A DNA stretch of 29,664 nt from an uncultured Coriobacteriaceae bacterium (GCA_900552935.1 USBN01000014.1:1-29664); one strand, 5' to 3'; shown: positions 6,165 to 14,396, numbered from the stretch's first letter. Notes: generated by a model from the sequence alone, not told the origin. Numbers and translations are program-made.

Positions 6165-7790
6165 CTAATTGAAAGGGCCCGCGACGATGACGACAATCGC
6201 GCGCATAATCGTCAGGGAGCCAAAGCCGCCCATCAGCCATACGATGAGCGCGCCCACAGCGCCGCCCGCAAGCCCCAGCACCAACGCGCGGACGCTACTA
6301 ACCACAAGGCCGCGGATGCCAATCCGGCCCATGGCGTGGTGCAGGAACGCAAGCGACACCACACACAGCATAAGCATGAAAATAGCGCTGCCGAGGGAAA
6401 CCGCGTGGATGCCAAGGACGCCCACCATCCCGACGGTGAACGCGACCTGCACGACGGAGGCCGCGACATTGGCGAGTGCGAACAGCGTCATGCGCCTCAT
6501 CGCGGAGAACACCTTCTGGAAGAAGGTCTGGAGTCCGTACCACGGGAGCGCGAGCGCAAGCGTCGCGAGGTAGGCGGCGGTAAGGTTGGCACTCTCGGCG
6601 TCGAACTGGCCCACGCGCAGCAACGACATGAGCGGCTTCGAGAACACCATCAGATAGACCATGAACGGGATGAGGGCGAACATCACGTGCCCCATGCCCG
6701 TCGAGACCTGACGCCTGAACGCATGCTCGTCACCCTTGGCGAAACTCTCGCTCATCTCGGTGAACATCGCCACGGTGATGGGCACGGCGAGAACGGCGTA
6801 GGGCAGGGTGTACCACAGGCGCGCGTAGTACTGGATGGAGCCGCCCTGCTCGGGCACGGCGGCGAGGGCCATCGACGTCATAACCGAGGTCGTCACAAAG
6901 GAGCACGCGGTGACAATGAGGGTGGGGGCGCCGATGCCCACGGTCTCGCGCAGCGCCGGATCATGCAGGTCAATGCGGAAGGTGAGCCTGATGCCATGGC
7001 GGCGCAGGCTCGGGAGCTGCATGAGGACCTGGACGGCGACGCCGAGCGGGTTGCCCAGCGCAAGGACGAGGAAGGCCGCCGAGTAGTTCACGTTGACGAG
7101 CGCCGCGAAGCCGATGAACGACGCGATGGTGATGAGGTTGTTGAAGATGGGAGCGGCGTTGCTCCAGAAGTAGTCACGCTCGGCGTTGAGGATGCCCGAC
7201 GCCAGGCTCGAGAGGCAGTAGAGTACGATCTCGATCGCGAAGAAGCGGAAGAGCGTGATGCCATCGGCCATCTGCGCCTGGTCGGTCTTGGCGGACTGCA
7301 CCCAGATCAGGGGCGCGGCAAAGACGAGACACAGGACGAAGCACACGCCGAGCAGGACGAGCAGAATCGAGAGCAGGTTGGAGATGTAGGCGTTGGCGCC
7401 ATCCTTACCCTTGTGCTCGCGAACGTCGAGGTAGACGGGGAGGAACGCCGTGATGAGCATGCCGCCGATAACGAGCTCGTAGAGCTGGTTGGGCAGGTTA
7501 TTGGCCACGGTATAGCAGCTCGAGAGCAGCGTGGTGCCAAGTGCGAAGGCCTGGCCCCAGGTACGGAAAAAGCCGGTGAGGCGGCTCACGATGACGAGGG
7601 CACTCATCATCGCGGCGCTGCGGCCGACATTGGCGTCGGTCTCGGCGGTGGCGGCATCGCCGGGCACGGTGGCCTCGCCGGGCACGTCGGCCTCGGCACG
7701 TACGGCGGCGACACCGGCGACGGCTTCGGCCTCCCCACGCTTCTCGGCCAGGACGTCGCCTTGCTCGGACGCCTTAATTTCGTCGGTCAT
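6165..7790 (-). CDS. murJ: MurJ-family lipid II flippase
   Basis: A 541-residue polytopic membrane protein of the MurJ/MviN family (MOP superfamily), which moves lipid II across the cytoplasmic membrane for peptidoglycan synthesis. Residues 1-55 are a charged Ala/Glu/Val-rich cytoplasmic tail, partly built from an 18-bp tandem repeat (7658-7693). The core starts AAMMSALVIVSRLTGFFRTW, a recognisable family signature, and continues with LPNQLYELVIGGMLITAFLPVY (transmembrane 2 region) and many hydrophobic helices. The protein stops in the middle of a hydrophobic helix (IVVIVAGPFN), so without its tail the core is about 25 residues shorter than E. coli MurJ and the last helix looks clipped. The stop lies beside the inverted-repeat element. 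The start overlaps the upstream ybaK stop (ATGA), so the two genes are co-translated; GAGAGG precedes the start. Confidence 0.9.
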   Translation of the reverse strand: MTDEIKASEQGDVLAEKRGEAEAVAGVAAVRAEADVPGEATVPGDAATAETDANVGRSAAMMSALVIVSRLTGFFRTWGQAFALGTTLLSSCYTVANNLPNQLYELVIGGMLITAFLPVYLDVREHKGKDGANAYISNLLSILLVLLGVCFVLCLVFAAPLIWVQSAKTDQAQMADGITLFRFFAIEIVLYCLSSLASGILNAERDYFWSNAAPIFNNLITIASFIGFAALVNVNYSAAFLVLALGNPLGVAVQVLMQLPSLRRHGIRLTFRIDLHDPALRETVGIGAPTLIVTACSFVTTSVMTSMALAAVPEQGGSIQYYARLWYTLPYAVLAVPITVAMFTEMSESFAKGDEHAFRRQVSTGMGHVMFALIPFMVYLMVFSKPLMSLLRVGQFDAESANLTAAYLATLALALPWYGLQTFFQKVFSAMRRMTLFALANVAASVVQVAFTVGMVGVLGIHAVSLGSAIFMLMLCVVSLAFLHHAMGRIGIRGLVVSSVRALVLGLAGGAVGALIVWLMGGFGSLTIMRAIVVIVAGPFN

Positions 7791-8296
7791 CGGAGGTCCT
7801 CTCGGCAGATGTCGGCGAGGGTGGCGCCCAGGAAGGAGACGAGCTCCTCCGGGTTCAGCTTGAGGGTGAGGCCCAGGCGCCCACCGGAGATGTAGATGTC
7901 ATCGAAGAGCTGCGCGGTCTCGTCGATCAGGGTGGGAAACTGCTTCTTCATGCCCACGGGCGAGCAGCCGCCACGCACGTAGCCCGTCGTGGGTTCGAGG
8001 TCGCGGACGTGCATGAGCGTCAGGGACTTCTCCCCCGCCGCGGCCGCGGCCTTCTTGAGGTCGAGCTCGTCGCCGGAGGGGACGCAGCAGACGATGTGGC
8101 CGCTGGCAGGCGTCACGCACACGAGGGTCTTGAATCCCTGCTCAGGGGCATAGCCGAGCATGTTCGCGATGCGCACGCCGAGGTCGCTCACGCCGGTCGG
8201 GTCGGGCTCCTCAAAGGTGATAGCCTCGTACGCCACGCCGCCACGCTCGAGCTCGCGCATGGCGTTCGTCTTCTGGACCCTCTCCTTGCGTGCCAT
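7787..8296 (-). CDS. ybaK: YbaK/EbsC-family aminoacyl-tRNA deacylase (Cys-tRNA(Pro) type)
   Basis: A 169-residue cytosolic protein of the YbaK/ProX editing family, which hydrolyses mischarged Cys-tRNA(Pro). Visible signatures: KTNAMRELERGGVAYE at the N-terminus, CVPSGDELDLKK in the centre, and GYVRGGCSPVGMKK, the highly conserved substrate-pocket segment, followed by ISGGRLGLTLKLNPEEL. Length matches the family (about 155-170). The start at 8296 follows GGGAGGAG; an upstream in-frame start would add an unconserved MPVGRSR stretch. It is the first gene of a ybaK-murJ pair, with the last four bases (ATGA) shared with the murJ start, and lies divergent from the racemase gene. No functional tie to murJ is known; the pairing may only be transcriptional. 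Confidence 0.9.
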   Translation of the reverse strand: MARKERVQKTNAMRELERGGVAYEAITFEEPDPTGVSDLGVRIANMLGYAPEQGFKTLVCVTPASGHIVCCVPSGDELDLKKAAAAAGEKSLTLMHVRDLEPTTGYVRGGCSPVGMKKQFPTLIDETAQLFDDIYISGGRLGLTLKLNPEELVSFLGATLADICREDLR

Positions 8297-8456
8297 TCGG
8301 CTCCTCCCGACGGGCACCGCGCGGGCGGCCCCGTTGCTTTCCGTACGAGACGCGGGGCAAAGCCGCGTCGTCCGCGGCGACCCACATGCGGGCCGCCATA
8401 AAACTGCTCGTAGACGGGCCTTCGCAGGACCGTCACAACGTATCCGTTACGAAGGG

Positions 8457-8462
8457 TATAGT
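8457..8462 (+). promoter_or_regulatory. Candidate -10 box for the racemase gene
   Basis: TATAGT matches the -10 consensus at five of six positions and sits 62 nt before the chosen start codon, beside the palindrome GTTAAC. No good -35 is seen at 16-18 nt upstream, so this is tentative. The divergent ybaK promoter must also lie in the 227-nt gap 8297-8523 but is not recognisable. Confidence 0.3.
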
Positions 8463-8523
8463 TAACCACTACGGAAGACCGAATATGCGCAGGTCGCATG
8501 GAGAAGACGGGCTGGTGTGCATC

Positions 8524-9219
8524 ATGGAGAAGCTAGGCGTCATCGGCGGCATGGGTCCCGAGGCATCGTCGTACTTCTACAGCGAGGTCATTCGCCATAC
8601 CAAGGCGGAGCGCGACCAGGACCACCTCGACCTCGTCCTCATCAGCCAGGCCTCGATGCCCGACCGCACGGAGGCCATCGAGACCGGTGACGACGCCAAA
8701 CTGCTCGAGAGCATGCGCGTCGACCTCCAGGCACTCGAGGCGTTCGGGTGCGCGCACGTCGCCATCACGTGCAACACCTCGCACTACTTCTTCGACAAGA
8801 TCCAGGCGTTCACAAAGGTGCCCATCATCCACATGCCACGCGAGGCCGTGCGCGAGGCCGTCGAGGGCCGCGGCGCCAAGCGCGTCGGCATCATGGGCAC
8901 GGACGGCACCGTCCGCACGGGCATCTACTCGCGCGAGTGCGAGGCCGCCGGCGTCGAGTGGGTCGTGCCCTCCCCCGAGCGCCAGACCGACGTCATGTCG
9001 ATCATCTATGACGACGTGAAGGCAGGCAGGCCTGCGGACATGCACAAGTTCGACCGCGTGATGCGCGAGTTCATCCGCCTCGACTGCGACGCCGTGATCC
9101 TCGCCTGCACCGAGCTCTCCGTCGTCAAGCGCGACCACGAGGTGCCCGACCTCTGCATCGACGCGATGGACACCCTGATCCGCGAGTCGATCGTCCGCAG
9201 CGGCGCCACCTACGTGTAG
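8524..9219 (+). CDS. Aspartate/glutamate racemase family protein
   Basis: A 231-residue cofactor-independent racemase of the Asp/Glu/hydantoin superfamily, which interconverts L- and D-aspartate (or glutamate) using two cysteines as acid and base. Both are present: Cys83 in ITCNTSHYF and Cys195 in ILACTELS. The N-terminus MEKLGVIGGMGPEAS is the standard aspartate-racemase opening and supports the start at 8524. An ATG at 8485 with GGAAG upstream would add 13 unconserved residues and cannot be excluded. Total length equals the family norm. The gene is transcribed opposite to its flanks and ends in its own terminator. Its likely product, D-Asp (or D-Glu), is a cell-wall amino acid, which links it to the D-aspartate-ligase-like gene at 2953-4176. 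Substrate preference cannot be read from sequence. Confidence 0.9.
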   Translation: MEKLGVIGGMGPEASSYFYSEVIRHTKAERDQDHLDLVLISQASMPDRTEAIETGDDAKLLESMRVDLQALEAFGCAHVAITCNTSHYFFDKIQAFTKVPIIHMPREAVREAVEGRGAKRVGIMGTDGTVRTGIYSRECEAAGVEWVVPSPERQTDVMSIIYDDVKAGRPADMHKFDRVMREFIRLDCDAVILACTELSVVKRDHEVPDLCIDAMDTLIRESIVRSGATYV

Positions 9220-9263
9220 GGCCCGCGCGACGCCCGACGCACGACATCCCCGCAAACGACAGG

Positions 9264-9298
9264 CGGTGCGGCACCATTCGTGATGCCGCACCGTCTTT
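9264..9298 (+). terminator. Terminator of the racemase gene
   Basis: CGGTGCGGCA (9264-9273) pairs perfectly with TGCCGCACCG (9284-9293), a 10-bp stem with a 10-nt loop, followed by TCTTT. It begins 45 nt after the racemase stop. Confidence 0.75.
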
Positions 9299-9308
9299 GC
9301 GTACGCAT

Positions 9309-9331
9309 GCGCACCCGCGCACCGGGTGCGC
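9309..9331 (-). terminator. Possible hairpin terminator after uvrA
   Basis: GCGCACCCG and CGGGTGCGC form a perfect 9-bp stem with a 5-nt loop, 61 nt beyond the uvrA stop codon. No U-tract follows on the - strand, so termination efficiency is doubtful. Confidence 0.35.
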
Positions 9332-9391
9332 TGGCCTTCGCGGGCCGGGCGCGTGCCGCCAGTCGCGTGCCAGCCGGCAGCACCCGCGGGC

Positions 9392-12328
9392 CTACTCCTC
9401 CGCCGGGGCGGCGCCGAACGCGCTCACGCGCGGAACCCACTCGCCCTCTCCCGAGGCGTCGAGGGCATCCTGCAGCTCGCGCGTGCGCTCGAGCACCGGC
9501 GCGAGGAACTTGCCGGTATAGCTCTCCGGACAGGCCGCGACCTCCTCGGGCGTGCCGGTGCACACCACGGTTCCGCCGCCGTCACCGCCCTCGGGGCCCA
9601 TGTCGATGAGACGGTCAGCCACCTTGATGACGTCGAGGTCGTGCTCGATGACCAGCACCGTGTTGCCCGCGTCGACCAGACGCTGGAGGACATCAAGCAG
9701 CTGGCGCACGTCCTCGAAGTGCAGGCCCGTCGTGGGCTCGTCGAGGATGTAGAAGGTCTTGCCCGTCTGCTGGCGGTGGAGCTCCTTGGCGAGCTTCACG
9801 CGCTGCGCCTCGCCGCCGGAGAGCGTCGTTGCCGGCTGGCCCAGGCGGATGTAGCCCAGACCCACGTCATAGAGCGTCTGGAGCTTCTTCTTGATGCGCG
9901 GGATGTTCCCAAAGAACGCCAGGGCCTCGGTCACGCTCATGTCGAGCACGTCCGAGATGCTCTTGCCGTGGTACTTCACCTCGAGCGTCTCGCGGTTGTA
10001 GCGAGCGCCATGGCAGACCTCGCACGGAACGTAGACGTCTGGCAGGAAGTTCATCTCGATCTTGATCTGGCCATCGCCCTTGCAGGCCTCGCAACGGCCG
10101 CCCGGCACGTTGAACGAGAAGCGACCGGGACTATAGCCGCGGGCGCGGCTCTCCGGCGTGGACGAGAAGAGCGCGCGAAGGTCATCCCACAAGCCGATGT
10201 ACGTGGCCGGGTTGGAGCGCGGAGTGCGGCCGATCGGGCTCTGGTCCACGTCGATGACCTTGTCGATTTGATCGATTCCCGTGAGCTTCTTGTACTCGCC
10301 CACCGGACGCAGCGAGTTCTGGATGGCGTTGGTGAGCGCGGGGGCGAGGGTGTCCGTCACGAGCGAGCTCTTGCCCGAACCTGAGACTCCCGTGACCACC
10401 GTGAGCGTTCCAAACTCAATGCTCACGGTCACGTTCTTGAGGTTGTTGTGGCTCGCACCGACGATCTTGAGCTCGCCGCGGCCGGGACGGCGGCGCTCCT
10501 CCGGCAAGCGGATGAGTCTCCTACCCGTGAGGTAGGCGCCCGTGATCGAGTCCGCGCACTCGCAGATCTGTCCGGGCGTGCCCGCGGCGACCACCTCACC
10601 ACCCAGCTCGCCCGCACCGGGGCCCATGTCGATCACGTAGTCCGCCGCGCGGATCGTGTCCTCGTCATGCTCGACCACGATCACGGTGTTGCCCTGGTCA
10701 CGGAGGCGCTCGAGCGTCTTGATCAGGCGGTCGTTATCGCGCTGGTGCAGCCCAATGGAGGGCTCGTCGAGGATATAGAGCACACCCATGAGGCCCGCGC
10801 CGATCTGCGTGGCCAGGCGGATGCGCTGCGCCTCGCCGCCGGAGAGCGTCGCCGAGGCGCGGGAGAGGGTGAGGTAATCCAGGCCCACGTCCACCAGGAA
10901 GCGCAGGCGCTCGACGATCTCCTTCACGATGTGCCCGCCGATGAACTCCTGACGCTCCGTGAGCTTGAGGTCACGGAAGAACTCGAGCGACTCGCGGCAG
11001 CTCATGCAGCAGACGTCGTAGATTGACTTGTCACCAACCGTGACGGCGAGGATCTCCGGCTTGAGGCGCGCGCCGTGGCACGTCGGGCAGGGTACCTCAT
11101 GGATGTACTTCTCCAGGCGAGCGCGCATCTTCTCGTTAGTCGTCTCCGTGTACTTCTCGAACAGGACGGAGCGCACGCCCGAGAAGGTGGTCGACCAGTT
11201 GGTATCTCGACCGTCGAGCGTGTGGTAGTCGACGCGGACCTTCGTGGAGCCGAGACCGTCGAGGAGGGCGTCGCGCACCTTCTTGGGCAGCTTGTTGAAC
11301 GGGGTGTCAGGACTCGCCTTGAAGTGACGGCACACCGCGGCGAGCACCTGCGGGTAGTAGTTCGACCTGCCGAAGAAGCTGCCGAACACTCCCTCAGAAA
11401 CGGAGAGGTTGGGGTCCTCGATGAGCGACTCCACGTCCACCACGCGCCTGAAGCCGAGGCCGTCGCAGTCAGGGCAGGCACCATAGGGGGCGTTGAAGGA
11501 GAAGTCGCGCGGCTGTGGGTCATCCATCGAATGGCCGTGGATGGGGCACGCGAGCGCGAGCGAGTACTGGAGGAGCTCGCCGGGAATGCCCTCGGGGTCA
11601 TCGCGGTCGGGCAGCATGTAGACGCCCACCTTGCCAGCGGCGAGGCGCGTCGCCGTCTCCACCGCCTCCGCGATGCGGCCGAGGCTCGTCTCGCGAATGA
11701 CGATGCGGTCCACCACGACCTCGATGTCGTGCTTGAGCTTCTTGTCGAGTTTGATCTCCTCGTCAAGCTCGCGGACCTCGCCATCGATGCGAACGCGCGA
11801 GAAGCCCTCCGCGCGCAAGTCATCGAGAAGCTTCGTGTACTCGCCCTTGCGGCCAAGAACCACGGGGGCAAGCACCAGCGCGCGACGGCCCTGACCCGCG
11901 GCGAGGATTTTATCCGCCACCTGGTCCGTCGTCTGGCGCTCGATCACGCGGCCACACTCCGGGCAGTGGGGCGTGCCCACGCGGGCGAAAAGCAGGCGGA
12001 GGTAGTCATAGATCTCCGTCACGGTACCCACGGTCGAGCGCGGGTTCTTCGACGTGGTCTTCTGGTCGATGGAGACCGCCGGGGAGAGGCCGTCGATCGA
12101 GTCGAGGTCCGGCTTGTCCATCTGGCCGAGGAACTGACGCGCATAGCTGGAGAGGCTCTCCACATAGCGACGCTGGCCCTCGGCATAGATGGTGTCGAAG
12201 GCGAGGCTCGACTTGCCGGAGCCCGAGAGGCCCGTAATGACGACGAGCTTGTCGCGCGGAATCGATACGTTGATATCGCGCAGGTTATGCTCGCGCGCGC
12301 CCCTGATAACGATGGAATCGGAAGCCAT
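9392..12328 (-). CDS. uvrA: Excinuclease ABC subunit A
   Basis: A 978-residue UvrA, the DNA-damage-sensing ATPase of nucleotide excision repair, which loads UvrB at lesions. It has two ABC ATPase modules: Walker A GLSGSGKS (33-40) in the first and GVSGSGKS in the second, each with an LSGGEAQR signature and an ILDEPS/ILDEPT Walker B. Zinc-binding pairs CPDCDGLG, CPTCHGAR, CEACKGDGQ and CEVCHGAR are present. The SSYARQFLGQMDKPD segment is characteristic. Start 12328 follows GGGGGAG; a longer frame adds 10 unconserved residues. The gene stands alone. A LexA-type box (12415-12428) about 90 nt upstream predicts SOS induction, and a strong hairpin lies between box and start. Length and motifs are complete, so it should be functional. 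Confidence 0.98.
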   Translation of the reverse strand: MASDSIVIRGAREHNLRDINVSIPRDKLVVITGLSGSGKSSLAFDTIYAEGQRRYVESLSSYARQFLGQMDKPDLDSIDGLSPAVSIDQKTTSKNPRSTVGTVTEIYDYLRLLFARVGTPHCPECGRVIERQTTDQVADKILAAGQGRRALVLAPVVLGRKGEYTKLLDDLRAEGFSRVRIDGEVRELDEEIKLDKKLKHDIEVVVDRIVIRETSLGRIAEAVETATRLAAGKVGVYMLPDRDDPEGIPGELLQYSLALACPIHGHSMDDPQPRDFSFNAPYGACPDCDGLGFRRVVDVESLIEDPNLSVSEGVFGSFFGRSNYYPQVLAAVCRHFKASPDTPFNKLPKKVRDALLDGLGSTKVRVDYHTLDGRDTNWSTTFSGVRSVLFEKYTETTNEKMRARLEKYIHEVPCPTCHGARLKPEILAVTVGDKSIYDVCCMSCRESLEFFRDLKLTERQEFIGGHIVKEIVERLRFLVDVGLDYLTLSRASATLSGGEAQRIRLATQIGAGLMGVLYILDEPSIGLHQRDNDRLIKTLERLRDQGNTVIVVEHDEDTIRAADYVIDMGPGAGELGGEVVAAGTPGQICECADSITGAYLTGRRLIRLPEERRRPGRGELKIVGASHNNLKNVTVSIEFGTLTVVTGVSGSGKSSLVTDTLAPALTNAIQNSLRPVGEYKKLTGIDQIDKVIDVDQSPIGRTPRSNPATYIGLWDDLRALFSSTPESRARGYSPGRFSFNVPGGRCEACKGDGQIKIEMNFLPDVYVPCEVCHGARYNRETLEVKYHGKSISDVLDMSVTEALAFFGNIPRIKKKLQTLYDVGLGYIRLGQPATTLSGGEAQRVKLAKELHRQQTGKTFYILDEPTTGLHFEDVRQLLDVLQRLVDAGNTVLVIEHDLDVIKVADRLIDMGPEGGDGGGTVVCTGTPEEVAACPESYTGKFLAPVLERTRELQDALDASGEGEWVPRVSAFGAAPAEE

Positions 12329-12379
12329 GGACCACTCCCCCGTTGTGCCGCTTCTCATAGCTCTTCAGTGTAACGAGAC

Positions 12380-12411
12380 GAGCCGCGAGGCGCCAAACGC
12401 CATCGCGGCTC
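12380..12411 (-). other. Strong hairpin in the uvrA upstream region
   Basis: GAGCCGCGA (12380-12388) and TCGCGGCTC (12403-12411) pair perfectly, with an inner GGCG/CGCC stem. It lies between the LexA-type box and the start of uvrA. It could terminate transcription from the upstream radical SAM gene or act as a leader structure; no U-run follows, so the role is open. Confidence 0.4.
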
Positions 12412-12414
12412 CAT

Positions 12415-12428
12415 AGAACATCCGTTCG
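12415..12428. promoter_or_regulatory. LexA (SOS) box upstream of uvrA
   Basis: AGAAC-ATCC-GTTCG matches the Gram-positive/actinobacterial LexA operator CGAAC-N4-GTTCG at all but the first base. It lies about 87 nt upstream of uvrA, a classic SOS gene, which makes a chance match less likely. LexA repression with RecA-dependent release after DNA damage is the expected regulation. Confidence 0.72.
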
Positions 12429-12503
12429 TTGTTCGCCCTGGGACAGCGGCGCGCTGCCACGAACGCAGCCTGGGGCAGTGCACTGCTCCCGCCAGCTCAA
12501 CCC

Positions 12504-12565
12504 GGGCCGGCACCCCGCGCCCATCAGTGCAACTAGGGCCGGCACCCCGCGCCCATCAGTGCAAC
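12504..12565. repeat. 30-bp tandem direct repeat across the radical SAM stop codon
   Basis: Two identical 30-bp copies, 12504-12533 and 12536-12565, are separated by TA (period 32). The right copy contains the stop codon and last codons of the radical SAM gene, while the left copy is the downstream duplicate. It looks like a recent slippage or recombination duplication. Nearby, GCAGTGCACTGC (12474-12485) is a perfect 12-bp palindrome. Confidence 0.8.
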
Positions 12566-14337
12566 AGCGGGTTATCGAGGTGAAGCTCCGGCCTCGGGGC
12601 ACGCGAAGGCACGCGCGCGGCAGGAGCCGAGACCACGGGGGCCTCCTCGACGACGCGGAGCTCCCACGCACTCGCCACCTCGGCGGAAGGCGAGCCCTCG
12701 CGCACGCGGGCGAGCGCGGCGGAGAAGACCGGGCCCACGACGTCACAGCGCCAGACGCGAGCTCGCACATGGTGCCAGGCGATGCCCTCGCGAAGCCACA
12801 GCTCGACCGGTTCGTCGAACCAGAGCGCCCGGGCAAGCCCCGCGCCCAGATCGCTGCGGTCCTCGCGAAGCGCCACAACAACGCCGCATTCGCCCGCAAG
12901 CTTGGCAACGCCCAGCTCAGAGGCGGAGAACGCCTCGCAGAACAGAGCCTCCTCCTCGCCGGGGACGCTCACGCGCGGCGCGCCCTCGCCCGAGGGCGTC
13001 TCGCCCGCGGCGACGACCCCAGGAGAAGTCTCCTCGCGGCCCACACCCCTCCAAACGGAGACGTCGGTTCGCTCGAGGTCCGCGTCTGGGTGGTTGCCAC
13101 ACATCTTGTAGTCGTCCTCGAACGCAATCAGGCCATGGCTCGCGCGCACGTCGTGGAAGCCCTTCGCGAGCTCCACGTAATACTCGATGGGAGGCATCGG
13201 GCGCCAGCCCAGCACGCTGCGGCGATGCGGACGCCAGATGACGGACAGGCAGGTCACGCCGCGCTCAGCGAACCATTCGCACGCCTCGAGGTTGCGCTCG
13301 ATCGCCTCCTCGGGCGTGGCCACGGCGCCGTCGCCGGCGAGCTCGGCCCCGCCAACCACCTGCGTGTAAACGTTGCCCGCACCGAAGACCTCAACCGCGT
13401 CGATCGTGCGGCGGAGCCACTCGTCATACCCCACGTGAGCGTTCTTGCCAGGACACAGGCGGGCGAACTGGTCCGCGCCCCAGACCTCGAGGTTTGGGCT
13501 ATACGAGGTGACACCCGACTCGTCATGCAGGCGCTTGACGAGCTCGCGAGGCCAGGCGGGAGCCATGACCTGGCACGAGAAGCGCCCGGAGAACGCTTCC
13601 CCCATGGCACGAACGCAGCGCAGGTAGCGCTCGAGCTCGCGTCCGAACGGCGGATCGCCCGCGTAGTCCGTTCCTCCGGAGATGTAGAGCTCGGAGTAGC
13701 GGCCGGGCTCGGCAAGAGCCGCGCGCACGGTCTCGCCAAGCTGAGCGCAAGGGACCTCGGGCTCGATGCCGTGGCGCGTGAACAGCGCGCAGAAGCGGCA
13801 TTGTTCACCACGACCCCAGAACTCGCAGCGGCGATAGGACGTGAGGATCAGCTTCTGGGCGCGAACGTCAGCGAGCTCGTCCATGGGAACGCCGCCCGCC
13901 GCCTCGTGGTCAAAGAGCTCGGGCCGCGGCACGAAATCCACGACGTCAACGACACCCTCACGGACGTCTCCCGCAGGGTCGCCGTCCGCCGCAATCGGGC
14001 CAGTGGCCGGTTCACGAAGCACGAACTCGCCCGCACGCTCGTCAAAGTCGATGACGTAGGGGTCATCGTACGTCTCGCCCCAGTTTATGTAGACGTAGGT
14101 AGCGTCGCGGAGGAGCACGCCGCCGGGTATGACGAGGCGCGCGGGCCTCCCGCCGAACGCGATGTCAAAGGGTTCGGCGGAGGCAAAGCGGTAGTCGCCC
14201 TCCTGCAGGCGAGCGAACGCCGCCGCGGAAAGACGGGCACCATGCCAAACCATCGAGATCTTGAGCAGCACAAACGGGCTCATGCCCGGGTTCTCCGAGC
14301 AGAGCCTGCACCACTGCTCGGTCTTGGTCTCTCGCAT
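12556..14337 (-). CDS. Radical SAM protein of unrecognised function
   Basis: A 593-residue cytosolic protein with radical SAM features but an unusual cluster motif: Cys171, Cys180 and Cys183 (CEFWGRGEQCRFC), spacing CX8CX2C instead of CX3CX2C. A LYISGGTDY segment (about 216-224) resembles the Gly-rich SAM-binding strand, and NVYTQVVGG and CLSVIWRPH fit later strands of the barrel. An extra pair, Cys10 and Cys13, sits near the N-terminus. The first 165 residues form a separate domain with an aromatic FVLLKISMVWHG stretch, and the last 150 residues are variable and Ala/Glu-rich. Start 14337 has GAAGGGAG upstream. It lies 117 nt beyond ykoC, separated by a palindromic repeat, so it may or may not be read with the thiamine operon. 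I do not recognise a specific enzyme, and no substrate can be named. Confidence 0.75.
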   Translation of the reverse strand: MRETKTEQWCRLCSENPGMSPFVLLKISMVWHGARLSAAAFARLQEGDYRFASAEPFDIAFGGRPARLVIPGGVLLRDATYVYINWGETYDDPYVIDFDERAGEFVLREPATGPIAADGDPAGDVREGVVDVVDFVPRPELFDHEAAGGVPMDELADVRAQKLILTSYRRCEFWGRGEQCRFCALFTRHGIEPEVPCAQLGETVRAALAEPGRYSELYISGGTDYAGDPPFGRELERYLRCVRAMGEAFSGRFSCQVMAPAWPRELVKRLHDESGVTSYSPNLEVWGADQFARLCPGKNAHVGYDEWLRRTIDAVEVFGAGNVYTQVVGGAELAGDGAVATPEEAIERNLEACEWFAERGVTCLSVIWRPHRRSVLGWRPMPPIEYYVELAKGFHDVRASHGLIAFEDDYKMCGNHPDADLERTDVSVWRGVGREETSPGVVAAGETPSGEGAPRVSVPGEEEALFCEAFSASELGVAKLAGECGVVVALREDRSDLGAGLARALWFDEPVELWLREGIAWHHVRARVWRCDVVGPVFSAALARVREGSPSAEVASAWELRVVEEAPVVSAPAARVPSRAPRPELHLDNPLLH

Positions 14338-14360
14338 GGGAAGCTCCCTTCGAATCGAGA

Positions 14361-14396
14361 AGTTGACAAAGGGACAGTCCCTTTGTCAACTCTTGC
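14361..14396. repeat. Palindromic repeat with GGGACAGTCCC core, copy 1
   Basis: Arms of 15 bp (14361-14375 and 14377-14391) are perfectly complementary around a single central base; the core is AAAGGGACAGTCCCTTT and TCTTGC follows. The same core, with compensating arm changes, occurs at 17400-17430. It lies between ykoC and the radical SAM gene and could also act as a weak terminator of the ykoFEDC operon. Confidence 0.8.

Noticed and set aside
9294..9391. A possible small gene between the racemase and uvrA
   Set aside because: The stretch is under 100 nt, has no ribosome site, and is filled by a GC-rich hairpin.
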